Part shown: positions 1 through 7,886 of the stretch, piece by piece | Numbering within the stretch: position 1 is the stretch's first letter | Layout of the letters: every line of letters starts with the position of its first letter | Assembly: GCF_017599325.1 (NCBI RefSeq) | Contig: NZ_JAGFVM010000003.1 | Coordinates: forward strand, 62,001-126,000 | DNA: 64,000 bases | Direction of reading: 5' to 3' | Origin: Marinilactibacillus kalidii | Lineage (GTDB): Bacteria > Bacillota > Bacilli > Lactobacillales > Carnobacteriaceae_A | Position numbers and translations under genes: made by a program | The notes under the pieces: generated by a model | Database searches by the model: none | What the model saw: the letters and a program-made list of their open reading frames with translations, nothing else | Told to the model about the DNA's origin: nothing

Positions 1-288
1 TATTATAGTGAAAAAATCATCAATAATATTCAAAACAATAAATTATCAACAGCTAAAAGATATATTATTATCGCTACAATCATTGGATCAGTTGCAAAAT
101 GGTTCTGGCATTTTGTTGCGGGCGTTTTCTTCTTCAGTGAGTACGCAGTATGGGGACTTGGACCAATCGCTTTTTCACTCATTTTCAATGGTGCGAGTAT
201 GATTTCAACCATTGTGGTCACCGTGTTTGTATTAATCTTATTATTTAATCGTGCTTCAGCGATGTTTGTACCCAAAACAAAAAACTAG
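1..288 (+). CDS. thiT: Thiamine ECF transporter S component, ThiT-like (3' end only)
   Basis: The reading frame is open from the first base and ends at TAG 286-288, giving the last 95 residues of a membrane protein. The segment KWFWHFVAGVFFFSEYAVWG followed by a hydrophobic stretch with an FNGAS motif resembles the C-terminal half of ThiT, the substrate-binding membrane subunit that captures thiamine for the energy-coupling-factor (ECF) transporter. In ThiT, aromatic residues and a histidine in this Trp/His-rich part line the thiamine site. The family is about 180-200 residues long, so roughly half is missing off the window edge. A rho-independent terminator follows directly. Identification rests on sequence pattern only. 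Confidence 0.75.
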   Translation, partial: YYSEKIINNIQNNKLSTAKRYIIIATIIGSVAKWFWHFVAGVFFFSEYAVWGLGPIAFSLIFNGASMISTIVVTVFVLILLFNRASAMFVPKTKN

Positions 289-290
289 TT

Positions 291-330
291 AAAAAAGTAG
301 TCCTTTTAAAAAAATTGGGCTACTTTTTAT
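291..330 (+). terminator. Rho-independent terminator after thiT
   Basis: An A-rich run leads into AAGTAGTCC, a short loop, GGGCTACTT and a T run. The hairpin begins three bases after the thiT stop codon. Confidence 0.8.
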
Positions 331-490
331 ATTTCTAGATGTAATTCATTCAAATAACTTTTATAAGGGTTGAAATCATCAGAAAATAAGTGGACGGTTA
401 ACTAATGAATAGTGTAAACTGATGAAGATATACTGAAAAGTAACTCAGAAATTATGGAATAGGATTTCTCAACGCGATGAGGAGAATAAT

Positions 491-1945
491 ATGGAAATTA
501 TTAGAATGATATTTTGGATTTTTATTTTGATAAACTCGGTTCTAGCATTTATTACAGTTTTTAGAGAAAGAGAAAGAGACATTGCTGCTATCTGGGCATG
601 GTTATTAGTGATTACAATGTTGCCTGGATTTGGTTTTATCATTTACATGTTTCTAGGAAGAAAAATTTCAAAAGAAAATATATTTGATATTCGCTCTCAG
701 AAAAGAATCGGGATGACGCAACTAGTAGAAGCACAAAAACAATTGATAGAATCAGAAAATCTGGATGTGCCAGAAGCTAAACATCTGGATACGACATTAG
801 AACTCGTGTCTCTATTTTTGGAAAGCAATGAATCGATATTGACAAAAGGAAACCAAGTAGATATTATTACGGACGGAAAAGAAAAATTTGATAGATTAAT
901 AAAAGATATTAGTCAAGCCAAGCATCATGTACACGTAACCTATTACATCTTTAAAACAGATGGTATCGGCACAAGACTACTGAAGGCATTGGAAGAACGA
1001 GCAGAAAATGGTGTTGAAGTAAAAGTGCTTTATGATCCAATTGGTGCACGTGTAGTTGGTAGACATTTTTTTGAACGATTGAAATCACTTGGCGGACAAG
1101 CAGAACCCTTTTTTGGTTCTAAATTTGATTTGGTTAACTTCAGATTAAACTATAGAAACCATAGAAAAATCGTGGTGATTGATGGGAAAGTTGGGTATAC
1201 AGGTGGATTCAATGTTGGTGACGATTATCTAGGTTTATATGAAAAAATGGGATATTGGAGAGATACTCACCTTAGAATACAAGGGAACGGTGTTTTACCA
1301 CTTCAAACAAGATTTCTTATGGACTGGAATGCTTCTGCAAAAAAACAAACTGTCAGCTATAAAGAAAGTTATTTTCCTGTTTCATCTTTCGTGGGTTCTA
1401 CAGACCTACAAATTGTTTCAAGTGGACCCGACAATGAAATGCATGCAATCAAAAAGGGTTTTCTAAAAATGATTAGTATGGCTAAACATACGGTTTATAT
1501 CCAAACGCCTTACTTTATTCCAGATGAATCATTAATAGAAACACTCAAGATTGCTAGTTTATCAGGAATAGAAGTAAAACTGATGATTCCAAATAAACCC
1601 GATCATCCTTTTATATACCGTGCGACGCTTAGTTATGCTGAAGAAATGATTGCAAATGGCGTACACGTTTATATTTATGATGCTGGGTTCATCCATGCTA
1701 AAACGATTGTGATTGATGGAGAAATTTTATCAGTCGGAACAGCAAATTTTGATATCAGAAGTTTTAAATTAAACTTCGAGGTTAATACATTTATGTATGA
1801 CCGCTCATTAGCGAAAAAACAAGTGGCCATTTTTAATAAAGATATTGAATCATCTTACGAACTAACCAAAGAAATAATCGATAACTATACTAAATGGGAA
1901 TTATTCAAGCAACAATTCAGTCGTTTATTTTCTCCTATATTATAA
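491..1945 (+). CDS. cls: Cardiolipin synthase
   Basis: The 484-residue protein joins two phosphatidylglycerol molecules into cardiolipin plus glycerol at the membrane. Two N-terminal hydrophobic segments (about residues 5-25 and 33-55) are followed by two phospholipase-D domains. Their HKD motifs are visible as HRKIVVID (224-231) and HAKTIVID (402-409), the pair that forms one active site. Length and layout match the Gram-positive Cls family (about 480 residues). The start is supported by GAGGAG nine bases upstream. No partner gene is adjacent and a strong terminator follows, so it is probably transcribed alone. No convincing promoter was found in the 160 bases upstream; TGGACG (391) and TAAACT (415) are the best weak candidates. 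Confidence 0.93.
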   Translation: MEIIRMIFWIFILINSVLAFITVFRERERDIAAIWAWLLVITMLPGFGFIIYMFLGRKISKENIFDIRSQKRIGMTQLVEAQKQLIESENLDVPEAKHLDTTLELVSLFLESNESILTKGNQVDIITDGKEKFDRLIKDISQAKHHVHVTYYIFKTDGIGTRLLKALEERAENGVEVKVLYDPIGARVVGRHFFERLKSLGGQAEPFFGSKFDLVNFRLNYRNHRKIVVIDGKVGYTGGFNVGDDYLGLYEKMGYWRDTHLRIQGNGVLPLQTRFLMDWNASAKKQTVSYKESYFPVSSFVGSTDLQIVSSGPDNEMHAIKKGFLKMISMAKHTVYIQTPYFIPDESLIETLKIASLSGIEVKLMIPNKPDHPFIYRATLSYAEEMIANGVHVYIYDAGFIHAKTIVIDGEILSVGTANFDIRSFKLNFEVNTFMYDRSLAKKQVAIFNKDIESSYELTKEIIDNYTKWELFKQQFSRLFSPIL

Positions 1946-1997
1946 CAGGTATGATTGGATACAATATAAAAAGACAAAGTTTACTGGAATAAAAAAA

Positions 1998-2042
1998 AGA
2001 AGAACGCCCCGAGTCATCATGTAGACTCGGGGCGTTCTTATT
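1998..2042. terminator. Bidirectional terminator between cls and the YolD-like gene
   Basis: A perfect 16-bp stem (2000-2015 with 2024-2039, core AACGCCCCGAGTC) has an 8-base loop. It is flanked by an A-run on the left and a T-rich stretch on the right, so it can stop transcription from both converging genes. Confidence 0.9.
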
Positions 2043-2093
2043 TCTATCATCATTTCCAGCTATCGGAGCATTGGAATAGCAGCAGAATAGAGT

Positions 2094-2411
2094 CTAAGCG
2101 TTTGATAGTCTAATATGTCTAATCTGATCACTATTCACGAGGTGAACCGTATTACTATTAACACTCGTCAGAATGATTTGACTACTATAAGGTGAAAATG
2201 TTGCTATACCAGTACATTCTGATACTACAGGATATTGGTTAGTAGGATTGAGTTGTATCGTAATGATTTTTTGTTTTCGAACTGCTTGTTTAATAAAATG
2301 TCTCAGTTGTTGCAAAGGCATTTGCTTTTGTACTGCGAAATGACGTTTAGTAAGATAGTTTTCTTTGAAGTAGTGAATGATTGGATTTTTTTCAGCTGCA
2401 AATAATTCCAT
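2094..2411 (-). CDS. Small YolD-like protein, probably SOS-regulated
   Basis: A 105-residue protein starting at MELFAAEK. This start is chosen because GGGAG lies nine bases upstream; a longer reading from 2456 would run through the promoter and lacks a good binding site. The C-terminal half (TIQLNPTNQYPVVSECTG... onward) alternates beta-strand-like stretches and ends DQIRHIRL, resembling the small beta-barrel YolD-like family often encoded near Y-family DNA polymerases. The family match is by eye and uncertain. The promoter carries two LexA-like boxes, which fits a DNA-damage role known for YolD/UvrX pairs. No polymerase gene is adjacent here, so its partner, if any, lies elsewhere. Confidence 0.5.
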   Translation of the reverse strand: MELFAAEKNPIIHYFKENYLTKRHFAVQKQMPLQQLRHFIKQAVRKQKIITIQLNPTNQYPVVSECTGIATFSPYSSQIILTSVNSNTVHLVNSDQIRHIRLSNA

Positions 2412-2423
2412 ATGCTCATCTCC

Positions 2424-2472
2424 CGAACGTTTGTTTAAATATATTATACCGAACACGCATTCCGGTTGTCAA
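2424..2472 (-). promoter_or_regulatory. Promoter of the YolD-like gene with two LexA-like boxes
   Basis: Read on the minus strand: TTGACA (2472-2467), an 18-base spacer, TATAAT (2448-2443). This is a consensus sigma-A promoter. Two sequences resemble the Firmicute LexA (DinR) box CGAACnnnnGTTCG: CGAACACGCATTCC (2450-2463, inside the spacer) and CGAACGTTTGTTTA (2424-2437, just downstream of the -10). Each keeps a perfect CGAAC half-site and three of five positions in the other half. Both positions would block RNA polymerase. Confidence 0.65.
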
Positions 2473-2877
2473 CATAGTTTATAAATTTTATCTTTAAACG
2501 TAACTTTTTAAACTATAGTGTAAAAAATAATAGAACAGTCAATCAATGTTTGATAACCAATAAATTTAAAAAAGGGTGTCGCACAAAAAATAGTGCTAAT
2601 AGCAAATCGAAAAAGAAAAAAGATTCTCTGAATTAGCAGATGAAGCATTGTATCTTTATTCGATTCTTTTCCATTATGATTGTTCGATGTAACATCAAAT
2701 ATGCGATATAAATCACTACAAGATAAGATATATTATAATAGAAGAAACTAACTTAAATTATGAATAAACAAGTGGCTTTTTTCACAATGTGTTGCAGAAA
2801 GAGAGGTTAAAAATAGACTATCTTATCAATGTTTAAGTTAAATAAACTTCATAATTTTAGGCTGTTGTTCACTAACA
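2473..2877. other. Gene-free A/T-rich stretch
   Basis: No coding sequence with a ribosome-binding site is visible. The stretch contains GTGTCGCAC near 2577, a short palindrome of the kind seen at some insertion-sequence ends but with no partner copy found. A 10-bp inverted pair, AAATTATGAA near 2757 and TTCATAATTT near 2849, is also present. It may be decayed sequence; I assign no function. Confidence 0.4.
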
Positions 2878-2910
2878 TTGACACAATATATTTTTTGTAA
2901 AGAATATAAA
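2878..2910 (+). promoter_or_regulatory. Probable promoter of the ntp operon
   Basis: TTGACA at 2878-2883 is followed, at 18 bases, by GAATAT (2902-2907), overlapping a TATAAA at 2905. The -35 is consensus and the -10 is imperfect. A start near 2915 would give an untranslated leader of about 205 bases. Confidence 0.55.
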
Positions 2911-2914
2911 GTTG

Positions 2915-3106
2915 CAAGTGCTAACAACCTTCGATTCTACAAAGGTTTTCTTCATTTATAGTGAGCATATAGAATTGAAATTTTATGGTACGTATGGTAA
3001 CATATATCTCGTAGTCGAAATAAATAATAATGCGGTTGGGCGTGAGCTTTCAAGGAAAATTTCTTCTGGGGTGAGAAGAAGCTTGTTAGTTGCGCCCTTT
3101 TTGGCG
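2915..3106 (+). promoter_or_regulatory. Structured 5' leader of the ntp operon, possible attenuator
   Basis: Several pairings are visible. AACCTT (2926-2931) pairs with AAGGTT (2942-2947). TTCTTCT (3061-3067) pairs with AGAAGAA (3074-3080). This hairpin is enclosed by AGCTT (3045-3049) with AAGCT (3079-3083, sharing its first two bases with the inner arm), and by GGGCG (3038-3042) with CGCCC (3093-3097). The outer stem is followed by TTTTT (3098-3102), as in an intrinsic terminator. A competing hairpin, CGCC (3093-3096) with GGCG (3103-3106), ends at the ntpF ribosome-binding site. The layout suits attenuation or a sodium-responsive RNA, but I do not recognise a known riboswitch. Confidence 0.4.
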
Positions 3107-3120
3107 GAAGGAGGCACGAT

Positions 3121-3447
3121 ATGAACCGTGAGGCAATTAATTATGTAAAAGACGCTGAAGCACGCGCTTCTCAATTACGGAAAGACGCTGATGACGAGAT
3201 CAAGCAAATTGAAAAAGAAACTGCTGAAAAAGTAGAATCTATTCAAACTGAACTTGAAGCTGAGTTATCAGAATACAAGTCTGAACAAGAGAAAATTTAC
3301 AGCAGTAAATTGGAAAAAGACAAAGCTGAAATGGATGAATCCGCTAGTAGAGAAGCAGAGCGGTTCGAAAAGGCTTATCAAGAGAACAAAGATGCTCTAG
3401 CCAATCGAATAGCAGAGGAGGTAGTGCGTCGATATGGCAATCGCTAA
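3121..3447 (+). CDS. ntpF: V-type ATPase peripheral stalk subunit NtpF (G/H-type)
   Basis: A 108-residue, highly charged protein with continuous heptad-like Ala/Lys/Glu patterns and no hydrophobic segment. It is the small coiled-coil stalk partner of NtpE that links the catalytic head to NtpI. E. hirae NtpF is about the same length. It is the first gene of the operon, with GGAAGGAGG upstream of the ATG, and overlaps ntpI by 14 bases, implying translational coupling. Identification is from position, length and coiled-coil nature. Confidence 0.9.
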   Translation: MNREAINYVKDAEARASQLRKDADDEIKQIEKETAEKVESIQTELEAELSEYKSEQEKIYSSKLEKDKAEMDESASREAERFEKAYQENKDALANRIAEEVVRRYGNR

Positions 3448-5389
3448 AATGAAAAAACTGACTTTGATGGCTGAGCAACAAAACAAGGAAACCTTGTTAC
3501 GCTCTATTCAAGAGATGCAAAGCATCGAAGTCATATCACTGTCCGATGTTTTGGAACAAGATATATTGGATCAGTTTGAAGTAGCTGATGAATATAGCGA
3601 GTCTTCAGATTTTAGCTCAGAACTTCAAGATATAGAACATGCTTTATCATACTTGGCTCAGTATATTCCAGAGCCTGGAATGATCGAGAAGCTAAAATCA
3701 AAAAGAGAAGTTCTTTCCTTGGAAGAGTTAGAAACACACGTTTCTAAAACTGACGTAAGTGGTCTAATCGAACAAGTCCAAGAGAAAGAAAAAGAACTCA
3801 ACCAGATTGATGAAAAAAAGAAAGAGTTACAAGATGAAGAATCATTCTTAAGAAAATGGCGTAGTATGAATTTTCTTCCTTCAGAAGTTTCAGGATTGAA
3901 GCTTTTGAACGTTCATGTAGGTACAATAGATAGTGAACATGCACCTCGATTGATCGAAGGTATTGACGAACTATCAACAGCTTACTATGAAGAGATCTTC
4001 AGCCGAAGTGATGAAATGGGCTACTTGATTATTCTTGCAAAAGAACAAGAAGAAGCCTTTAACAAAATGACGGCAGAGTTAAGCTTCAGAGAATTGAAGT
4101 ATCCTTTTGGTCTTTTACCAGAAGATGCACTCTATTCTAATTTGAATAGTCAAAAAGCACTTCGTGAAAGAAAAGATGCTTTGAAAAAAGAAATGAAAGA
4201 CTGGAATACAATTTCCAGAGACCTTCAACTAGCCGAAGAATATTATTATAATCTTGGTCAAAGAGAAGTCGCGAAAGAATTAGTGCTAAATAGTGAGCAT
4301 TTATTCTTAGCCAGTGGTTGGATCGAAGATGAAAAACTCGAATCTATGAAGCAAGTCATCAATACTGACTTAGGAGAAGACGCTGTAGTGATTTTAACGG
4401 ATGACGTTAAAATGGAAGAATTTGATCAAGTACCAATCGTTTTGAAAAATCATAAGTTGATTAGACCGTTTGAATTAATTACTGAGATGTTTAGTTATCC
4501 TAAATACAACGAAATGGACCCAACACCGTTGATGTTTCCATTTTTCTTAGTTTTCTTCGGAATGATCGCAGCCGACTTAGGTTATGGTTTGCTATTGTCG
4601 ATTGCTACATTTGTAGGATTAAAATTCTTCAATCTTGATGCAGGAACGAAGCGTTTCGTAACCTTCTTGCATATTCTGTCTTATCCGACAATGGTCTTCG
4701 GATTGATTTTCGGAAGTTTCTTCGGTATAGAATTGCCGTTCGGAATTTTCTCATTACAATCTGACGTTATAGCAGTAATGGTACTGTCTGTGGTTCTTGG
4801 TTTGATTCAATTGCTGTTTGGATTGATATTGAACGGGATTATCAAAGGTCGTCAAGGACAAAAAGCATCAAGTTATGTCGATGGTTATGCATGGGCAATG
4901 ATGCTTACTGGTGCGATTTTGTTCGTATTAGGACAAATGATTATAGACAATCAATTGGTTGCTCAAATCGGTATCGGTCTTGCGCTTGTTAATGTTGTTG
5001 GGATTCTTTTAGTTTCAGCCATTTCAAGTAAAAATAAAGCTTTAGGTTTTGGACTAGGTTTATACAACTTATATGGCGTCTCAGGTTATATCGGAGATAT
5101 TGTAAGTTATACACGTCTAATGGCTCTAGCTGTAGCAAGTGCGAACATCGCAATGGCATTCAACTTGATTATTGGCTTCTTACCACCGATTATGAGATTC
5201 ACCGTTGGTGTAGTCATTATTATTGCACTACAAGCACTGAATATCGCTTTATCTTTCCTAAGTGCGTATGTTCATACGTCTAGGTTACAATATGTTGAGT
5301 TCTTCGGTAAATTTTTCGAAGGTGGCGGTCGTCCATTAACTCCGCTTAAAACTTTAGAGAAACACATCGATCTTAAACAAAAAAATTAA
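3434..5389 (+). CDS. ntpI: V-type ATPase membrane subunit NtpI (a subunit)
   Basis: The 651-residue protein has a cytoplasmic N-terminal half rich in coiled coil, then about seven transmembrane segments from residue 360 on. It forms the ion half-channels beside the K ring and anchors the peripheral stalks. The conserved SYTRLMAL motif places the essential arginine at residue 561; in this family that arginine displaces the ion from the K-subunit glutamate. Length is close to E. hirae NtpI (about 660). The ATG lies inside the end of ntpF and GGAGG is upstream. Confidence 0.95.
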   Translation: MAIAKMKKLTLMAEQQNKETLLRSIQEMQSIEVISLSDVLEQDILDQFEVADEYSESSDFSSELQDIEHALSYLAQYIPEPGMIEKLKSKREVLSLEELETHVSKTDVSGLIEQVQEKEKELNQIDEKKKELQDEESFLRKWRSMNFLPSEVSGLKLLNVHVGTIDSEHAPRLIEGIDELSTAYYEEIFSRSDEMGYLIILAKEQEEAFNKMTAELSFRELKYPFGLLPEDALYSNLNSQKALRERKDALKKEMKDWNTISRDLQLAEEYYYNLGQREVAKELVLNSEHLFLASGWIEDEKLESMKQVINTDLGEDAVVILTDDVKMEEFDQVPIVLKNHKLIRPFELITEMFSYPKYNEMDPTPLMFPFFLVFFGMIAADLGYGLLLSIATFVGLKFFNLDAGTKRFVTFLHILSYPTMVFGLIFGSFFGIELPFGIFSLQSDVIAVMVLSVVLGLIQLLFGLILNGIIKGRQGQKASSYVDGYAWAMMLTGAILFVLGQMIIDNQLVAQIGIGLALVNVVGILLVSAISSKNKALGFGLGLYNLYGVSGYIGDIVSYTRLMALAVASANIAMAFNLIIGFLPPIMRFTVGVVIIIALQALNIALSFLSAYVHTSRLQYVEFFGKFFEGGGRPLTPLKTLEKHIDLKQKN

Positions 5390-5394
5390 ATTAA

Positions 5395-5892
<498 letters not shown>

Positions 5893-5908
5893 TAAAAATA
5901 GTTACTTT

Positions 5909-5944
5909 TTCTCCAGTCAAAAATGAATACTTTTGACTGGAGTT
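5909..5944 (+). promoter_or_regulatory. Intercistronic hairpin between ntpK and ntpE
   Basis: A perfect 12-bp stem, CTCCAGTCAAAA (5911-5922) with TTTTGACTGGAG (5931-5942), has an 8-base loop. It is followed by TTATTAAG rather than a T-run, so it looks like a processing, stabilising or partial-termination element inside the operon. Confidence 0.7.
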
Positions 5945-5973
5945 ATTAAGAAGATAGATTAAGGAGGCTAAGT

Positions 5974-6555
5974 ATGGCAGATTTGAAACTATTGACAGAA
6001 CGAGTTGTTGAAAAAGAAAAAGCAGCTATCCGCGAGCGTGTTGAAGAAGCACGAAAAGATGCTGAAGATGAAATTCAAGCAGCACGTGCGAAACAAGAGC
6101 AAGACAAAATTGCACGCAAACAAGCGATAGATGAAGCAGCTCAAAATAATTATACAATCCGTAAAAATACGTTAGAAATTCAAAGAAGAAACGATGTCTT
6201 AGCTGCTAAGCAAGCCATTCTTTCTAGAGTCTTTGAAGATGTTAAAAAGGAAACAAATCATCTTGAAGAAGCTGATTATAAAGTATTCCTTACTAATGTA
6301 TTATCACAATTCAAAGAAGAAAAACAAGTAACGCTTGTCAGTGGAGAGCACACGAAAGGTTTAGTTGATCAAGCTTGGCTTGATGCTACTACTGGACCTA
6401 GCTTTAAAGCGACGTTATCTAACGAAGTAGTAACGGATAATGCCGGCGTACTTGTTCAGAAAGATGGAATTGAATATAATTTTCTGTTTGACGCGTTGAT
6501 TGAAGACGCTAAACCAGAATTGGTTCCAATCATAACAAAAGAACTATTTGTTTAA
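5974..6555 (+). CDS. ntpE: V-type ATPase peripheral stalk subunit NtpE
   Basis: A 193-residue protein. The first 100 residues are a charged, Ala/Glu/Arg-rich coiled coil and the rest a small globular domain that contacts the A3B3 head. With NtpF it forms the peripheral stalks. Length is near E. hirae NtpE (about 200). AAGGAGG precedes the ATG. It follows the ntpK hairpin and its stop codon overlaps the ntpC ribosome-binding site. Confidence 0.93.
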   Translation: MADLKLLTERVVEKEKAAIRERVEEARKDAEDEIQAARAKQEQDKIARKQAIDEAAQNNYTIRKNTLEIQRRNDVLAAKQAILSRVFEDVKKETNHLEEADYKVFLTNVLSQFKEEKQVTLVSGEHTKGLVDQAWLDATTGPSFKATLSNEVVTDNAGVLVQKDGIEYNFLFDALIEDAKPELVPIITKELFV

Positions 6556-6568
6556 GGAGGAGAAAATT

Positions 6569-7570
6569 TTGAAAGATACCGCTTATGGTTCTAGTAATGT
6601 ACTCATTCGTGTGTATGAAAATAACCTCCTGAATCGGGGACATTACGATCGTATGTTAGCCGCTGACTCTTTTGAGGATGCTGTTAATGTACTTCGTGAA
6701 ACTCCGTATAGAAATGATGTTGATCAAATAAAAGAAGATAAAAATTATGATACGATGCTGATGAATGAATTGCATCAGACATTCGACGAGTTGTTTGAGA
6801 TTAGTCCCAATAAAGCGTTGATTGAGCTTTTCGGACTTCGATACGCTTATCATAATTTGAAGGTTCTTTTTAAAGAAAAATTTACTGATCAGGATTTAGA
6901 TCATTTATTCATTCCTATTGGTCGATATGACATATCTGAATTGAGACAAGCAGTAAGAACAGGTGTATCTGATGTATTGCCACAACACTACATGGATAGC
7001 ATTCATGAAGTGCAAGAAGATCATGATCAATATCAAAAGGTGCAAGCTGTTGATATTATTTTAGATCGCCGCTTTTTCACGCATATGCGCGCACTTGCTG
7101 ATGAAACGAATGAACCGAAAATTCCGGAAATGGTTGAAAACTTTATTGATTTTCAAAATCTTTCTACATTGATCCGTGCGATGAAACAAGATCGTACGCG
7201 TAACTTCTTGACTACGATTCTTTCTAGTTCAGGTTCTATTCCTAAAGAGGAATTAGTAGACATTGCGAGTAGAGATCTTAGTTCTGCGACTAGTACCTTA
7301 CAAAATACTAAGTACAGATCTATCATTGAAGCTTCTGTCGATTCTGATACAAATGAAATTTCTCCAGTCAAGTTAGATTTTGAAACAGATAATGCCTATA
7401 TGCTAATGATGCGTGATGCTAAGCTACAATCATTTGGTCCACTACCAATCGTGGCATATATTTATGCAAAAGAAACAGAAGTTAAGAATCTGCGTCTCAT
7501 TCTTTCTGGTAAAGAAAACGGTGTTTCTGCCGATGGAATCAGAGAAAGGATGCGATTGAACTATGTCTAG
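6569..7570 (+). CDS. ntpC: V-type ATPase central subunit NtpC (d-type)
   Basis: A 333-residue protein of the V-ATPase d/C family, the funnel-shaped adaptor sitting on the K ring that couples the central shaft (D and G subunits) to the rotor. I place the start at TTG 6569 because AAGGAGG (6553-6559) lies nine bases before it; the in-frame TTG at 6548 has no site and lies inside ntpE. The N-terminus then reads (M)KDTAYGSSNVLIRVYE. It overlaps ntpG by eight bases. Confidence 0.9.
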   Translation: MKDTAYGSSNVLIRVYENNLLNRGHYDRMLAADSFEDAVNVLRETPYRNDVDQIKEDKNYDTMLMNELHQTFDELFEISPNKALIELFGLRYAYHNLKVLFKEKFTDQDLDHLFIPIGRYDISELRQAVRTGVSDVLPQHYMDSIHEVQEDHDQYQKVQAVDIILDRRFFTHMRALADETNEPKIPEMVENFIDFQNLSTLIRAMKQDRTRNFLTTILSSSGSIPKEELVDIASRDLSSATSTLQNTKYRSIIEASVDSDTNEISPVKLDFETDNAYMLMMRDAKLQSFGPLPIVAYIYAKETEVKNLRLILSGKENGVSADGIRERMRLNYV

Positions 7571-7874
7571 TAAAATTGGTGTTGTCGGAGATAGAGAATC
7601 CGTACTAGCATTTAAAATGCTTGGATTTGATGTATATTTCGCTTCTGAAGCGAAAGAAACAAGACGTACGATCGACAAACTTGCCGAAGAAAATTATGGA
7701 GTTGTTTATCTGACAGAACAATTGGCAGAATTAATTCCAGATACGATAAGCCGATATGATGCGAAGTTAACACCTGCCATCATTTTGATCCCGAATCATG
7801 CTGGTTCACGCGGCATTGGGAAGAAACGTGTCCAAGAAAACGTCGAAAAAGCTGTGGGTCAAAATATTCTATAG
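7563..7874 (+). CDS. ntpG: V-type ATPase central stalk subunit NtpG (F-type)
   Basis: A 103-residue protein with a Rossmann-like start (KIGVVGDRESVLAFKMLGFD) typical of the V-ATPase F/NtpG family. It binds NtpD in the rotating shaft and activates ATP hydrolysis. Its ATG overlaps the end of ntpC and the stop is followed by GGAGGG for ntpA. Length equals the E. hirae subunit (about 103). Confidence 0.93.
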   Translation: MSSKIGVVGDRESVLAFKMLGFDVYFASEAKETRRTIDKLAEENYGVVYLTEQLAELIPDTISRYDAKLTPAIILIPNHAGSRGIGKKRVQENVEKAVGQNIL

Positions 7875-7886
7875 GAGGGTACGAAT

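Noticed and set aside
2912-3124. 70-codon open frame upstream of ntpF
   Set aside because: No ribosome-binding site, begins inside the promoter region, ends over the ntpF start, and sequence has no protein-like pattern; it is leader RNA.
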